Assembly: GCA_020744425.1 (NCBI GenBank) | Contig: JAGMUV010000003.1 | Coordinates: forward strand, 3,968,001-4,032,000 | Reading direction: 5' to 3' | Origin: Dactylonectria macrodidyma | Lineage: Eukaryota; Ascomycota; Sordariomycetes; Hypocreales; Nectriaceae | DNA: 64,000 nucleotides | In this document: one piece after another, positions 13,932 to 22,690 of the stretch | Layout of the letters: each line of letters starts with the position of its first letter | How positions within the stretch are numbered: the stretch's first letter is position 1 | The notes under the pieces: generated by a model | Told to the model about the DNA's origin: nothing | The model's database searches: none | The model's input: only the letters and a program-made list of their open reading frames with translations | Position numbers and translations under genes: made by a program

Positions 13932-15336
13932 TTAATTCGTAAGTAGCCTGTCTGCAAACGCAGCAACTTCGTCTCTCATCTGATGTAAAACCCCCTCCTC
14001 GACCCAAAAGTGACCTGCGGTCGTCACCTCGTGCGACTGAAACTTGGACCCTTGACGCCCCTCTATGCGCGTCGCCCATGTCCGTAGCTTGTGTGATGCC
14101 ACAAAGACGTCCGTGTCTCCGAAGACGGCCAAGGTTGGATTCCGGACCAGCTTCTCCTCTGCCTCTGCCTCGTGAGGGGTCTTGCGCTTTGCCAGGGCCG
14201 TTGGTACCAATGACAAGGTGGCGAGGTGGGTGACTAGTCCTTGGAGCGGTGATATCAAGAGGTAGGCCGTGTTTGGCATCGTCAAGTCTCGGATGGCGGC
14301 TAGTTTGTCGTCTGGCTGGGGTTGCGAAGGCTGTGGTGGTTGCGGTGGAGGCGTAACCGCGCGATCTCGACTATCTGCCTTGGCATGAAATAGCTTATGG
14401 CCGTGCCGTCCCGACTTTGCCTTGGCAACAAAGTCGTGAACACCCCTGCGGAACTTATCCTCGGCATCAAACGAGAAGCTGCGTCGACCACCGTGACTTT
14501 CGTGACTCTTTCGCGGACTGCCTCCTTCATCACCGCCGATCCTCACGCCGCGCTTGCTAGGGCTCCTGATACCACGCTCCAGCATCACAGAGCGAGCACT
14601 CGCCAAGACGACGTTCTGCTGCTGGGCAAGGTGCTCGGCTCGGAGCCGGACCTCGGCCGCGTCGGAGCCGGCGGGCGGGGACGCAAATGGCTCCAGGATG
14701 GCGTACAACGGAGGTATCTGAGTCGTGATCATGGCGCCGTACGAGTAGCCCCCCATGAGGAGAACTGGACAGACGGGCGGCGGAAGTATCGGAAGCGGAG
14801 CATCGCTAGGTGGGCTCAGTCTGGCTGGCTGAGGGCCGAATCCGTCCGAGGAAGAAGAGTGCGGGCGGAACGGATCGAGATGGTGGACGTAGTAGACGAC
14901 AAAGGCCACCATGGTCGCATAGTCGTCGCGTTCAGGCTTCGAGGTCCAAGATGTTCGTCCTGCCGATCCACTCGCTCCTCTGCGAGTACCAGTTAGCAAT
15001 TGTCTCGGAGAAGCAGTGACAGTCCATCAAGAGCTCAATCAACCACTCAATGGCACAGAGACAGATAGACAGAGCATCGCCGTACCGAAAGTTGAACGTA
15101 GCCACCAAAAATCCCTTGCGTAGTAGCTGTCCAGCGACAGTATCGACAACAGGATCATCATAGCAACCTCCAAATGGCGCATACGGATGCGCAATAACGG
15201 CAGCGTGGCGTTGCCATGGCGGGGCGCGGGGATTCGCAGCCAGCGACAGAGGGTGGTAGATACGGCAGTCGAGGGTGAGGCCGTCGTTAAGGCTGGGCAG
15301 GGTCAGCGTAAGCGTCGGTTCCGGCAGCATGTTCAT
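13932..15336 (-). CDS. Alpha/beta hydrolase with low-complexity insertion
   Basis: Two exons (15336-15086 and 14979-13932) with an intron of 106 nt (GTACGG...CGCAG) give 432 aa. The splice joins FNFR to GASGSAGRTSW, which is the oxyanion-hole region of this hydrolase type. The nucleophile elbow is GGYSYGA with Ser about residue 163. A candidate acid is the Asp in VFGDTDVFVASH, and the catalytic His is in TTAGHFWVEE (about residue 407). Between the elbow and the C-terminal part lies a charged, Ser/His/Pro/Gln-rich insertion (about residues 195-320), probably disordered. The substrate is unknown. An ATG at 15350 opens a 5-codon uORF whose TGA overlaps the main ATG (ATGA), which could lower translation. 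A downstream ATG at 15330 is an alternative start. Confidence 0.83.
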
Positions 15337-15566
15337 TGTCGCCGTGTCATTGCATCTTGCGCGCTTCCGATAATGCCGTAGACGCTTCCGTCGAGGGTGC
15401 AAATGGCTTTATTCGTGGGTGGTGATGGTGTTGATGGAGAGCTATTTATCGATAAGGACGACAGCTACGTAATTGGTTCGGGCACGGACGCCCCCAAGTC
15501 CAGGGTAGGCGCCTACGTCACACGTAACAAAGAGACTCGGTGATTTTATTGTCCTTGTACTTCGAG

Positions 15567-16424
15567 ATGAGTGACCAAAATACGCCATACAACGACAATC
15601 ACAATGTATTTAGCGCCCTGGGTGCTTCGGATAATCGTGGGTGGATTATGTGTCAGATTCTTGTGGAGACCTCCATCCAATGTTATGTTGGGGCAGCAGG
15701 ACAGATTCTTATGACAGAGTGCAATGGACTGAGCGGGTTCGAACCTGCTAGTAGCAAAGCAAAAAGGGACCATCTTTTCTTCTCCTTGACCGAAGAGCAG
15801 CAGAAATCCGCAGAGAAGTTGCCCAATGCCGCCACTGTGATGGACGACTTGAATGAGGGGTGGTAGATATTGGAATAGGTACGACCACGAGCATAGCACC
15901 TGAAGGCTCACCAATTCCAATCGTTTGATGAAAAAGACTTCATGATTCGCTTGCTGCCATTGGAGCGGGCAGGCGTGGAGAAAATGATCCCGGCCTGGAT
16001 CGACGACATGGTGCGCAAATGGCCACGGACACGGACGCTGCTCAAAGAGAAGATTCTCTATAGTTTTGATGAAACGGAGTCCTTTCTGGAGCTATTGACA
16101 CCTGCGCAGCGGGAAGCTGGGAGGGCGCTGCCTACCGATAGGCTCCGCCGATGGATCCGAACGTACGCATGTTCTGCGACTCCGCCGCCGTATGGTATGC
16201 GCATCAGACTGTACCAGGAGCAGTTGCCATGGCTGGTGGACAATACGACGCCATAAGTCTTTGAAGAAATGATTCGTTTGCAGCAAAGCATTGCATTGGA
16301 GAAGCGAGCGATTGCGATGCAAGGCACGCTGCAGCAACAGCGTGCTATAGAGGAGTTGCAAGAGCAGCAGCAGCGGCTTGACGGCACGCTCAATATGAAA
16401 TTCGGCCTCATGACACAGTTCTAA
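15567..16424 (+). pseudogene. Decayed or unresolved small gene
   Basis: One reading frame stays protein-like over about 850 nt but is broken. Block 1 (15567-15866) ends at a TAG. Two more in-frame TAGs follow within 30 nt. Block 2 runs from about 15897 to a TAA at 16254-16256. The same frame then continues as a Gln-rich coiled-coil-like segment (EELQEQQQRL) to a TAA at 16422. The block 2 text (YSFDETESFLELL, TDRLRRWIRTY) looks like genuine coding sequence. The gap between blocks 1 and 2 is too short for a normal intron and would not keep frame. A CTAAC...TTTAG acceptor-like string at 16421-16441 could mean a further exon. I do not recognise the family. An alternative is several real exons that I failed to join. 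Confidence 0.35.
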
Positions 16425-16981
16425 CATGGCCTATTATTTAGATCCGTATCCAGGCTCAGTCGCCATGATCAATCAACAGTGGGAGCGTCTCGAGCAGCGA
16501 CAGGCGATGAAGCTTCAAATGGACCGATTGAGACACGAAGACGTAGACGATCAGGCCAGTTGAGTGAGGTTCTCTGATTATCCCGCTGCTGACCACCATC
16601 TAGATGTTGTTTCGACAAAGAAACCTCTACTCTTCTGCCCAAGCGTCTTTTGCTATCGCACTCGATCGCTACCGAAAGTAGCGACGAGCTCAGGTCTACT
16701 TTTCCAGGCAACTGGATGTCTACCAAAAGTCGGAGCTGGAATAAGGAAATTAGGACAGTGGGGCGGACCAGATGGATTGATGATTATAGGGGACTGGTTG
16801 CCAGCAGGAAATTGATTCTTGGAACTAGTGGTGACTAACAAGTGGTATCGAGGTCTGCCGAAGGTTCCACTAGATTGAGCCTGATCTATAAATTTTGATT
16901 TCTTCTCGAACTGATCGTCTAGTCTTTGATTATCAGGATATCTGCCTGATGGTTCTACTGTTCTTTCACTCCTTGCGGAAC
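16425..16981. other. Intergenic, downstream of the decayed gene and of the ceramidase
   Basis: A 45-codon frame at 16426-16563 (MAYYLDPYPGSVAM...) may be the tail of the decayed gene upstream. Otherwise I see nothing. Confidence 0.3.
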
Positions 16982-18146
16982 TCATTCTTGCTTCACTGGC
17001 TCTCTGCAACTAGCAACTAGTTTGGTCACAAGAGGGACAGGCCAAGCAAGGAGCTCAGCAGGATCGCGGACTATCTCCGTGTCTGACGTAATTAGGTCGA
17101 CGACCGCGACGCCAATGTAGCCTCCAATAGCTGTGAAGACGTGCCACCTTTATCTCGTTAGCTTGAAGGAGGAGAAGGGGCAGCACCGAAATGTGAATTG
17201 AACATACCATCCGTGCAATTCGAGGAGGAACGCGAAGGGAATACCAACAACATGTCTCGCATCTGTCAAGTAGCGGCATGCCCAGTCGTCGATCAACCAG
17301 ACCATGTACCCGAAGCCAAAGCAAACTGGAAGCTTGTCAGTAGGGTTTCACAGGTGCTCGGTGGACATTGTCTTACTACAACCGGCTCTGGCAGCGTTCT
17401 GAACAGACCTCCTAAGATGAATGTCTGAAACTTCTTGAGGAATGATGCTCATGAGGCGGGTGGTGATGACGTATATGCTCAAGCCGAATGTGGTCGCATG
17501 TAGAATGAATTCGTCCATCACCATGTGTGTGACCATGACAGTAATGAAGAGCGTTGTCAGGACCAGTCCTACCAGCTTGGTACGCTGCGGGCTGGCTTTG
17601 AAAGTGAGCAGGCGATACATGAGCGGCGTGGTTAACAGATGCATGGATAGCTCGTCGGCTAATAAATTGGAACTGGTTAGGAAAAAACCATGAAGGAGGG
17701 GCATATGAGCTCGTACACATTTGGGTGTGGTATTTTAGAGTCATGTGGTATCCCGCAGAGCAAATGCCCACACCAATCAAGCCGCAGTAGGAGACCAACC
17801 GCGAGCCAGATGGAAATTGGGGGTAGCTGAGCAAGCCATAGATTCCAAAGATAACTAGCTGGTGTTAATTGGAATTTTTAGTGGCCATTGTGGATGTGGC
17901 GCGGACAGACCGAATGTGAAGCTGCTGAAAGTGTTGACAAACTCAGCTACATAGCGTGTGACAACATAATCCTGGTGACACAAGACGATACGTTAGAGCT
18001 GACAGGGGCGGAACAAGCGCGAAAGGCTTTGGAGTCGGTACCTCTTCACAGAAACTGCAACAGTGTTAAAAGTCAGCGCATTTTATAGATCGGGGTGAAG
18101 CATACTTTAGATACGAGGTCTGGGGACCCCAAAATGGTGTCGCCAT
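16982..18146 (-). CDS. Alkaline ceramidase (ACER/Ydc1-Ypc1 family)
   Basis: Seven exons (18146-18106, 18054-18042, 17971-17911, 17854-17717, 17658-17377, 17325-17208, 17147-16982) give 272 aa, the usual length. It hydrolyses ceramide to sphingoid base and fatty acid in ER/Golgi membranes. The start MATPFWGPQTSYLNFCEEDY matches the family N-terminus. Zn ligands are readable: His75 in SAGYHMTL, and His216 and His220 in LELHGWWHVF, with the SDELSM Asp near residue 86. Multiple TM segments are present. The exon at 18042-18054 is only 13 nt, yet it supplies the conserved Cys-Glu-Glu. The exon 4 acceptor (GCTAG) and the exon 5 donor (A, then GTAAGA) were chosen to keep the conserved text; nearby alternatives exist. 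It reads towards the decayed gene. Confidence 0.87.
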
Positions 18147-19489
18147 GGCTGTTCGGATTCTTGGCGTTGACGGTGGGCACTTTGGGCTACGCTGTCTTGT
18201 AACTTAGTATGGTGGAACTTCAACTTGGAACGTCTCTGTCTGATATTTCTAGGCTCGGATCCGAGAATGTTCCTGGGCGGTGTACTGCAGCAGAAAAAGG
18301 AGGCAAAAACTTTGGGTTGAACCAGACCAGTTTAGGAGGAAAGCGTGTCGTCATTTACACGGGCAGTTCGGCTGTGACTTGAAGTGCGCACCTTTTCTTT
18401 CTTTTCTCTTTTCTTTTCAGTTTTTTTTTTTGTTTATTTTACTAATTAATATTATCCTATATTTGAAGCATATATGACATGATTGAGTAATTAAAGAAGC
18501 TGTCTGGACGCGGAACCCTGGGCTTGGCTGTTTTGCCGAGCGAGGCCTTTGCTCCAAGTGATTGCTGATAAGGACACGCGATGACTCCATCTTTTTCCCC
18601 ACGATCTTGCCGCTTGACCCGTCATCCGGCACCACATCCGAAAGTCGGATTTTTCCCGGTCTTCTTTTCTTTTTCTAGAAGCCCACAATTTTCCCGGTGT
18701 GCCAATACGGGCCTTACCGCCGCCGAGGCGTCCCCTAAGAAATGGTGCATAGAGGCTCTGCAGCGACAGATCCAAAGATGACACAGCAGCGGGCCAAGAG
18801 GCTTGAGCCAGTTCCGTGGTGACAGCGGTAGCTCGAACCGCGGGCGGCAAGCCTAGCGGGTTCCGCAGCTTTAAAAACGAATTATCGCTGACCTCATAAT
18901 TCCGGAGAAGGAAGCAGCTTCTCGTGTACTATTTATCGGGCTGTGTTCTGCAAGGACGGCCGCTTCACAGTGCAGATCGAGGACCCAAGGACCGGTATTG
19001 CCACAGGGCATGATTGAGACAACACCTTAGTAGCAGCGGGGTCATGGAAGGTCCGGAACATGCCAGGTTACCTTCAACAGCAGTTTGTCCGCACGTATGT
19101 AGGCTGCCCAGCCCATCCTGTTGGACTTCGTATTGTTCCAAAAGCAGGATGACAAAGATGGGATTCCGCCTTACGAGACAAATGTGCAAAACCTGTGTTC
19201 GGCTGTATAGGCCCTCATTGGACCTGAGGATTCCACGTGCAAATCTTCCGAGTCTAGATCCAATGTGACAGCCTTCCGTCACCAATAATGCTAATCGCAG
19301 TTCAATAATCATGCATCTTTTGGAGTCTAGATCTAGTGTGATGGCCTCTTGGCAACAAATAGTGCCAAAGCAAATTCTGGGCCCCTAGGTACACTTTGGC
19401 CAAAGCGAACGATTCCGCACAAGGGGGATAACGAGCTGAAGCGCCACTCGTCGGATTCGCCACTAGGGCCACGAGCTGAAGCACCACCT
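18147..19489. other. Gene-poor stretch between ceramidase and transposon
   Basis: It contains the ceramidase promoter, a T-rich tract (about 18400-18480), and an imperfect direct repeat around 19250-19290 and 19323-19363 (both begin gagtctagatc). A second direct repeat, acgagctgaagc followed by gccac or accac, occurs at 19431 and 19471 just outside the transposon repeat. No gene supported. Confidence 0.4.
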
Positions 19490-19528
19490 TATCCCATCGA
19501 GTGCGGATGGACCCCATTTTCGCCAAGG
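19490..19528 (+). repeat. Left terminal inverted repeat of the piggyBac-like element
   Basis: 39 nt, a perfect inverted match to 21727-21765. The repeat ends at cgccaagg, where the two copies diverge. Confidence 0.9.
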
Positions 19529-19608
19529 GCGGGGTAAAGCCAATCAGGGCTTATGGGACCACTAGAATAATCGAATCATATGCTAAAATTCAGGGTACCT
19601 CGATTCCT

Positions 19609-21600
19609 CTATAGATTTTGGGTGTGCCAGAGGTACCAACAATCTCCATCAGTACATAGCGGTACGTTACAGTCTAAGCAGCCTTTTCGAGTCTTTTTTC
19701 GCTGTTGCGGCTGTTGAGTGAGGCTATTCCTAGATACCTCACTTAGAGCCTCGCGTTTCTTCCTCCTGCCGCAATAGGTGCAAGGCGAGTTAACCCCCCT
19801 TGATCCCTTGCGATGGTGCTGCCAAGGAATAGATGTTTTCCTCTTATCTGAAGCCCGTTGAGGTCGTGAAAGTCTTCGACCTCCTGCTAATGGTCCAAAC
19901 TGTTGAATAAGCTGGGATGCAAGCAGTCGCCGCCATTGGTACTGGTTCTTGACCTTTTGCCACTCGGGCTTGCCCCAGAGCTGCAGGAAGAAGCTATTCA
20001 CAACGATCACTTCCAGCAGGAAATTCCAAGCAAGGGCTTGCCAGCCTCCTCGACGAATAGGGCGGCTGTATTGATAATAAGACCTCATCTGGTCACTTAT
20101 ATCAACCCCATTCATCTTATGGTTATACTCGTCAATTGCCTCAGGCACCGGGAGGTTCTTCCGGACGTCTGGGCCGAAGGCTTCTTTCCGGGCAGCCCGC
20201 TTTCCAGCAGAGCTTCCGGCCGGTCGGCGCCGGAGACGGATAACCTCCCGGCCGTCTCGGAAGACGGTTGTCAAGAAGAGGACAAGGGCGTTATCCTTCC
20301 AGGTGAATTGGTTGACCTATGAAGAGACAAACTGATCAGTATGGAGATATCTATAGAAAGCAGTTTGCAATACCATACCTCCCCATCTAAGGTAGGGATG
20401 CAATGGATCTGACCCCAAGGAATACCCTGGCCTTCTGCTTCCTTCTCGGCGACGAGGATCTTATCTATCCCACTGTCTTTCCGGCAGGTCCCGGAAGCTC
20501 CGACCTGCTGCTTCCGGAGGGCCCGGAGAAGCCGTACGGAAGCAAAGAGATTATCTAGGAATACGTGGTAGACTGCAGCCGGAAGTAAGGTAATAAGTGT
20601 TGTTACAACCCGCTGCGTTGGCGTTAACGGGACCCACTTTGCAGCAGCAGCTCCAGCCTTGCTGTCTTCCGGCCGGGCTTGAGGGACTAGTCCGTACGGG
20701 CCCTTTCCGTGTACGTGCCAGAGCCACCGGAGGCAGTAGCCCGATTGGGCAAGGATCCAGACCTTGAAGCCGGTTGGGATCGGCTTCGTCGGTATTGTCG
20801 TCGTCTCTAGGGACCGGCCCGTAAACCGGACCATAGCCTCGTCAACGGTAAGGTCGGAGCCGGCTGTATAGAAGGAATCCCCAGTCTCTTGGATATGGGC
20901 TGACCACTCGTTTACCTTCCGGTATATATCTGGCATCCCGGCTTGGGCGGGGGCTTGGGCCCGGGCCTGGCGTTGACCTCCTGACTGGCTGGGCTGGAAT
21001 TCAGAGGTATCAAAGATACGTAGCTGCCGGAGCAGACTTTGGAAGCGGTCCCGGGAGATAAACCGGGTGAATAGATAGATAGGATCCTCCTTTTGCTGTT
21101 GAGTTGACCAATATCTTGATATTTGAGGTTCGCTATGTATCCCCATATAAAGCAGGATTCCTAAGAAGAGGTAAATCTCATCTACAGAAGTCTTCCTCCA
21201 CTCATACACTCTTGACCGTTTAGCCCGGGGACCTTCCTTAGATAACGGCGCTGCATTCGTCCATTGCACCCACCGCTCAATAAGGCCCCGGGGAACGTGC
21301 CGGAGGAATAGGTCAAGCGGGGCTGCCGGCAGCTCCCGTATCTCTCGGGGCCGGGTCGGTACGTCAAAGGGTACGAAGGAGCCCGGCGGCCCGCGCTCGA
21401 CAGCCGGAGGTTCGTGGGGGCCGGACTGTGCTGTTATTGCACTGCTCTGGCGTACAGTCGGCAGTGCAGGCGACAGCGAGGTCTTCAGGAAGGATCTCAA
21501 CCACAATACAGCTCCGTACGGAAGCCCCGGAAGCCCCAGAAGCATCGGAAGCCCCGGAGGCACCGGAGGCATCAGAAGAATCAGAATCACTAGAAGACAT
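19609..21600 (-). CDS. PiggyBac-type transposase (DDE_Tnp_1_7)
   Basis: Best model: exons 21600-21520, 21425-20379 and 20316-19609, 611 aa. The second intron (62 nt, GTATGG...CATAG) is clear because it joins TLDGE to VNQFTWKD. The first (94 nt, GTACGG...CACAG) is inferred. It links a Ser/Asp-rich N-terminus (MSSSDSDSSDASG), typical of these transposases, to the main frame. Without it, translation would start at the ATG at 21653 in a hydrophobic, unlike-family frame, or the gene would carry a frameshift. Catalytic Asp candidates are in LTVDEAMVRF (about residue 222), HVFLDNLFAS and KMNGVDISDQM. The Cys-rich C-terminus (CTYCGRRKK, CLDCNVPLC) matches the piggyBac zinc-binding tail. I see no premature stop in this model. 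Confidence 0.82.
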
Positions 21601-21726
21601 CGCAGCATTGAACAAAATGACGGTTTTGGTGGTGACAGCAGGTAAGAAAACATAGGTGCAAATGATGTTTCGTCATGTACTGATTGAAGTGCGGAGTAAA
21701 AGTGGGTATAAAAGTGGGTATTTTGG

Positions 21727-21765
21727 CCTTGGCGAAAATGGGGTCCATCCGCACTCGATGGGATA
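21727..21765 (-). repeat. Right terminal inverted repeat of the piggyBac-like element
   Basis: 39 nt, identical in reverse complement to 19490-19528. Perfect identity suggests recent mobility or selection for function. Confidence 0.9.
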
Positions 21766-21970
21766 GAGGACGCAGTAGTAGCGCAGGCATCATGCCAGGG
21801 ATAACGATCTAGACCACCAAGCTCGCAATTGAGGCTCCAAGTACATAATCGCTCGTCCGCCCAAGGGTCAACTCCGCGTGTTGCTCAGCCTGTGTCCACA
21901 TTGCTGCCCCAACGTCAACACCAGTAGCTATCTACTTGACACTGATTATCAACACTCAACCGCCGCCAGG

Positions 21971-22690
21971 ATGATGCATTTGGTGCTTCTCCTTTCCCTG
22001 TTGGCCCGAGTCTGGGCCTCACCCACTCCGGAAACCGAACTCGACTTCTGGGACGACGACTCCATACCTGTCGTGGACCAGCCCGACCTCGACTTCTTCA
22101 ACTATACAGCCCTGGCCCTGGCCCGAGATGTTGGCGTCGAGAAGCGCGCACTCGACCTTACCTACACCCTGTACGACATCACCTTCAACGGACTGAACCA
22201 AGGAAACTTTGAGCCTTTCCGAGTGCAAGGCGAACTGATGTTTATCAAAAAAATTACATCTCCCGGAACGCCGAATGGCGCGAACCCAGTCGATGTCATC
22301 ATCTATATCGGCAACCCCATCGGCAACCCCATTGCCGGGAGCATCCGCTATGTCACCAACCGATATCTCAGCCCCTTCATCGGCGGCGCCAGAGACGCAA
22401 CTCGTGCTGACTTTGCGTACATATCGAAAACATCCAATAAAGTCAAGGTCAAGATTGATCCATACATGGCCGTTAAGAATCCGTCTTCCCTATTTAATGC
22501 CAAAACTGGCTTTTTCACTGCCAGTGTCTTCAACCCAGTGAGCGGAGGTTTCTATTTCGTTCTCAAGAATGGGAAGATTTCGGGTAATGTCAACATTGTG
22601 GGAAAGGACGGAGTTACTCTTGCCGCACGGGCGCCATACAAAGCGATTGTTGGTGGAAAGGCGAAGTCAAAGGGAAAGATTACATTCTAG
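21971..22690 (+). CDS. Small secreted protein with Kex2-type propeptide
   Basis: 239 aa, single exon. The reading frame is open back to an upstream ATG at 21878, but starting at 21971 (MMHLVLLLSLLARVWASP) gives a classic signal peptide cleaved after Ala. An acidic segment follows (ELDFWDDDSIPVV) and ends at a dibasic VEKR, a likely Kex2 site near residue 57. The mature part (LDLTYTLYDITFNGLNQG...) is Gly/Asn/Lys-rich with no Cys that could form disulfides, and ends KSKGKITF. I do not recognise the family. It could be a secreted structural or host-interacting protein. It starts about 200 nt outside the right end of the transposon, a common setting for fast-evolving secreted proteins. Confidence 0.7.
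   Translation: MMHLVLLLSLLARVWASPTPETELDFWDDDSIPVVDQPDLDFFNYTALALARDVGVEKRALDLTYTLYDITFNGLNQGNFEPFRVQGELMFIKKITSPGTPNGANPVDVIIYIGNPIGNPIAGSIRYVTNRYLSPFIGGARDATRADFAYISKTSNKVKVKIDPYMAVKNPSSLFNAKTGFFTASVFNPVSGGFYFVLKNGKISGNVNIVGKDGVTLAARAPYKAIVGGKAKSKGKITF

Larger units (their letters stand above)
19490..21765 (-). mobile_element. PiggyBac-like DNA transposon
   Basis: A 2,276-bp element bounded by perfect 39-bp inverted repeats at 19490-19528 and 21727-21765 (ends TATCCCATCG). It encloses a single DDE transposase gene on the minus strand. Size and layout fit an autonomous piggyBac-like element. The expected TTAA target duplication is not present at the repeat ends: the left outer bases read TTAT before CCC and the right read ATAG after GGG. 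Either the repeats are not exactly terminal, the flanks have changed, or this fungal lineage uses another target. A short direct repeat (aaaagtgggtat) occurs twice just inside the right end. Confidence 0.85.

Noticed and set aside
15736..15756. tRNA-like T-arm string (gcgggttcgaacctgc)
   Set aside because: It is a near-palindrome. No matching acceptor, D or anticodon arms can be folded around it on either strand, and a proper 7-nt loop leaves the stem unpaired.
16982..18146. Opsin, ceramidase, Fat1 and lipase genes as a metabolic cluster
   Set aside because: They are spread over 45 kb among unrelated genes with mixed strands and no shared signature enzyme. There is no support for a biosynthetic cluster.
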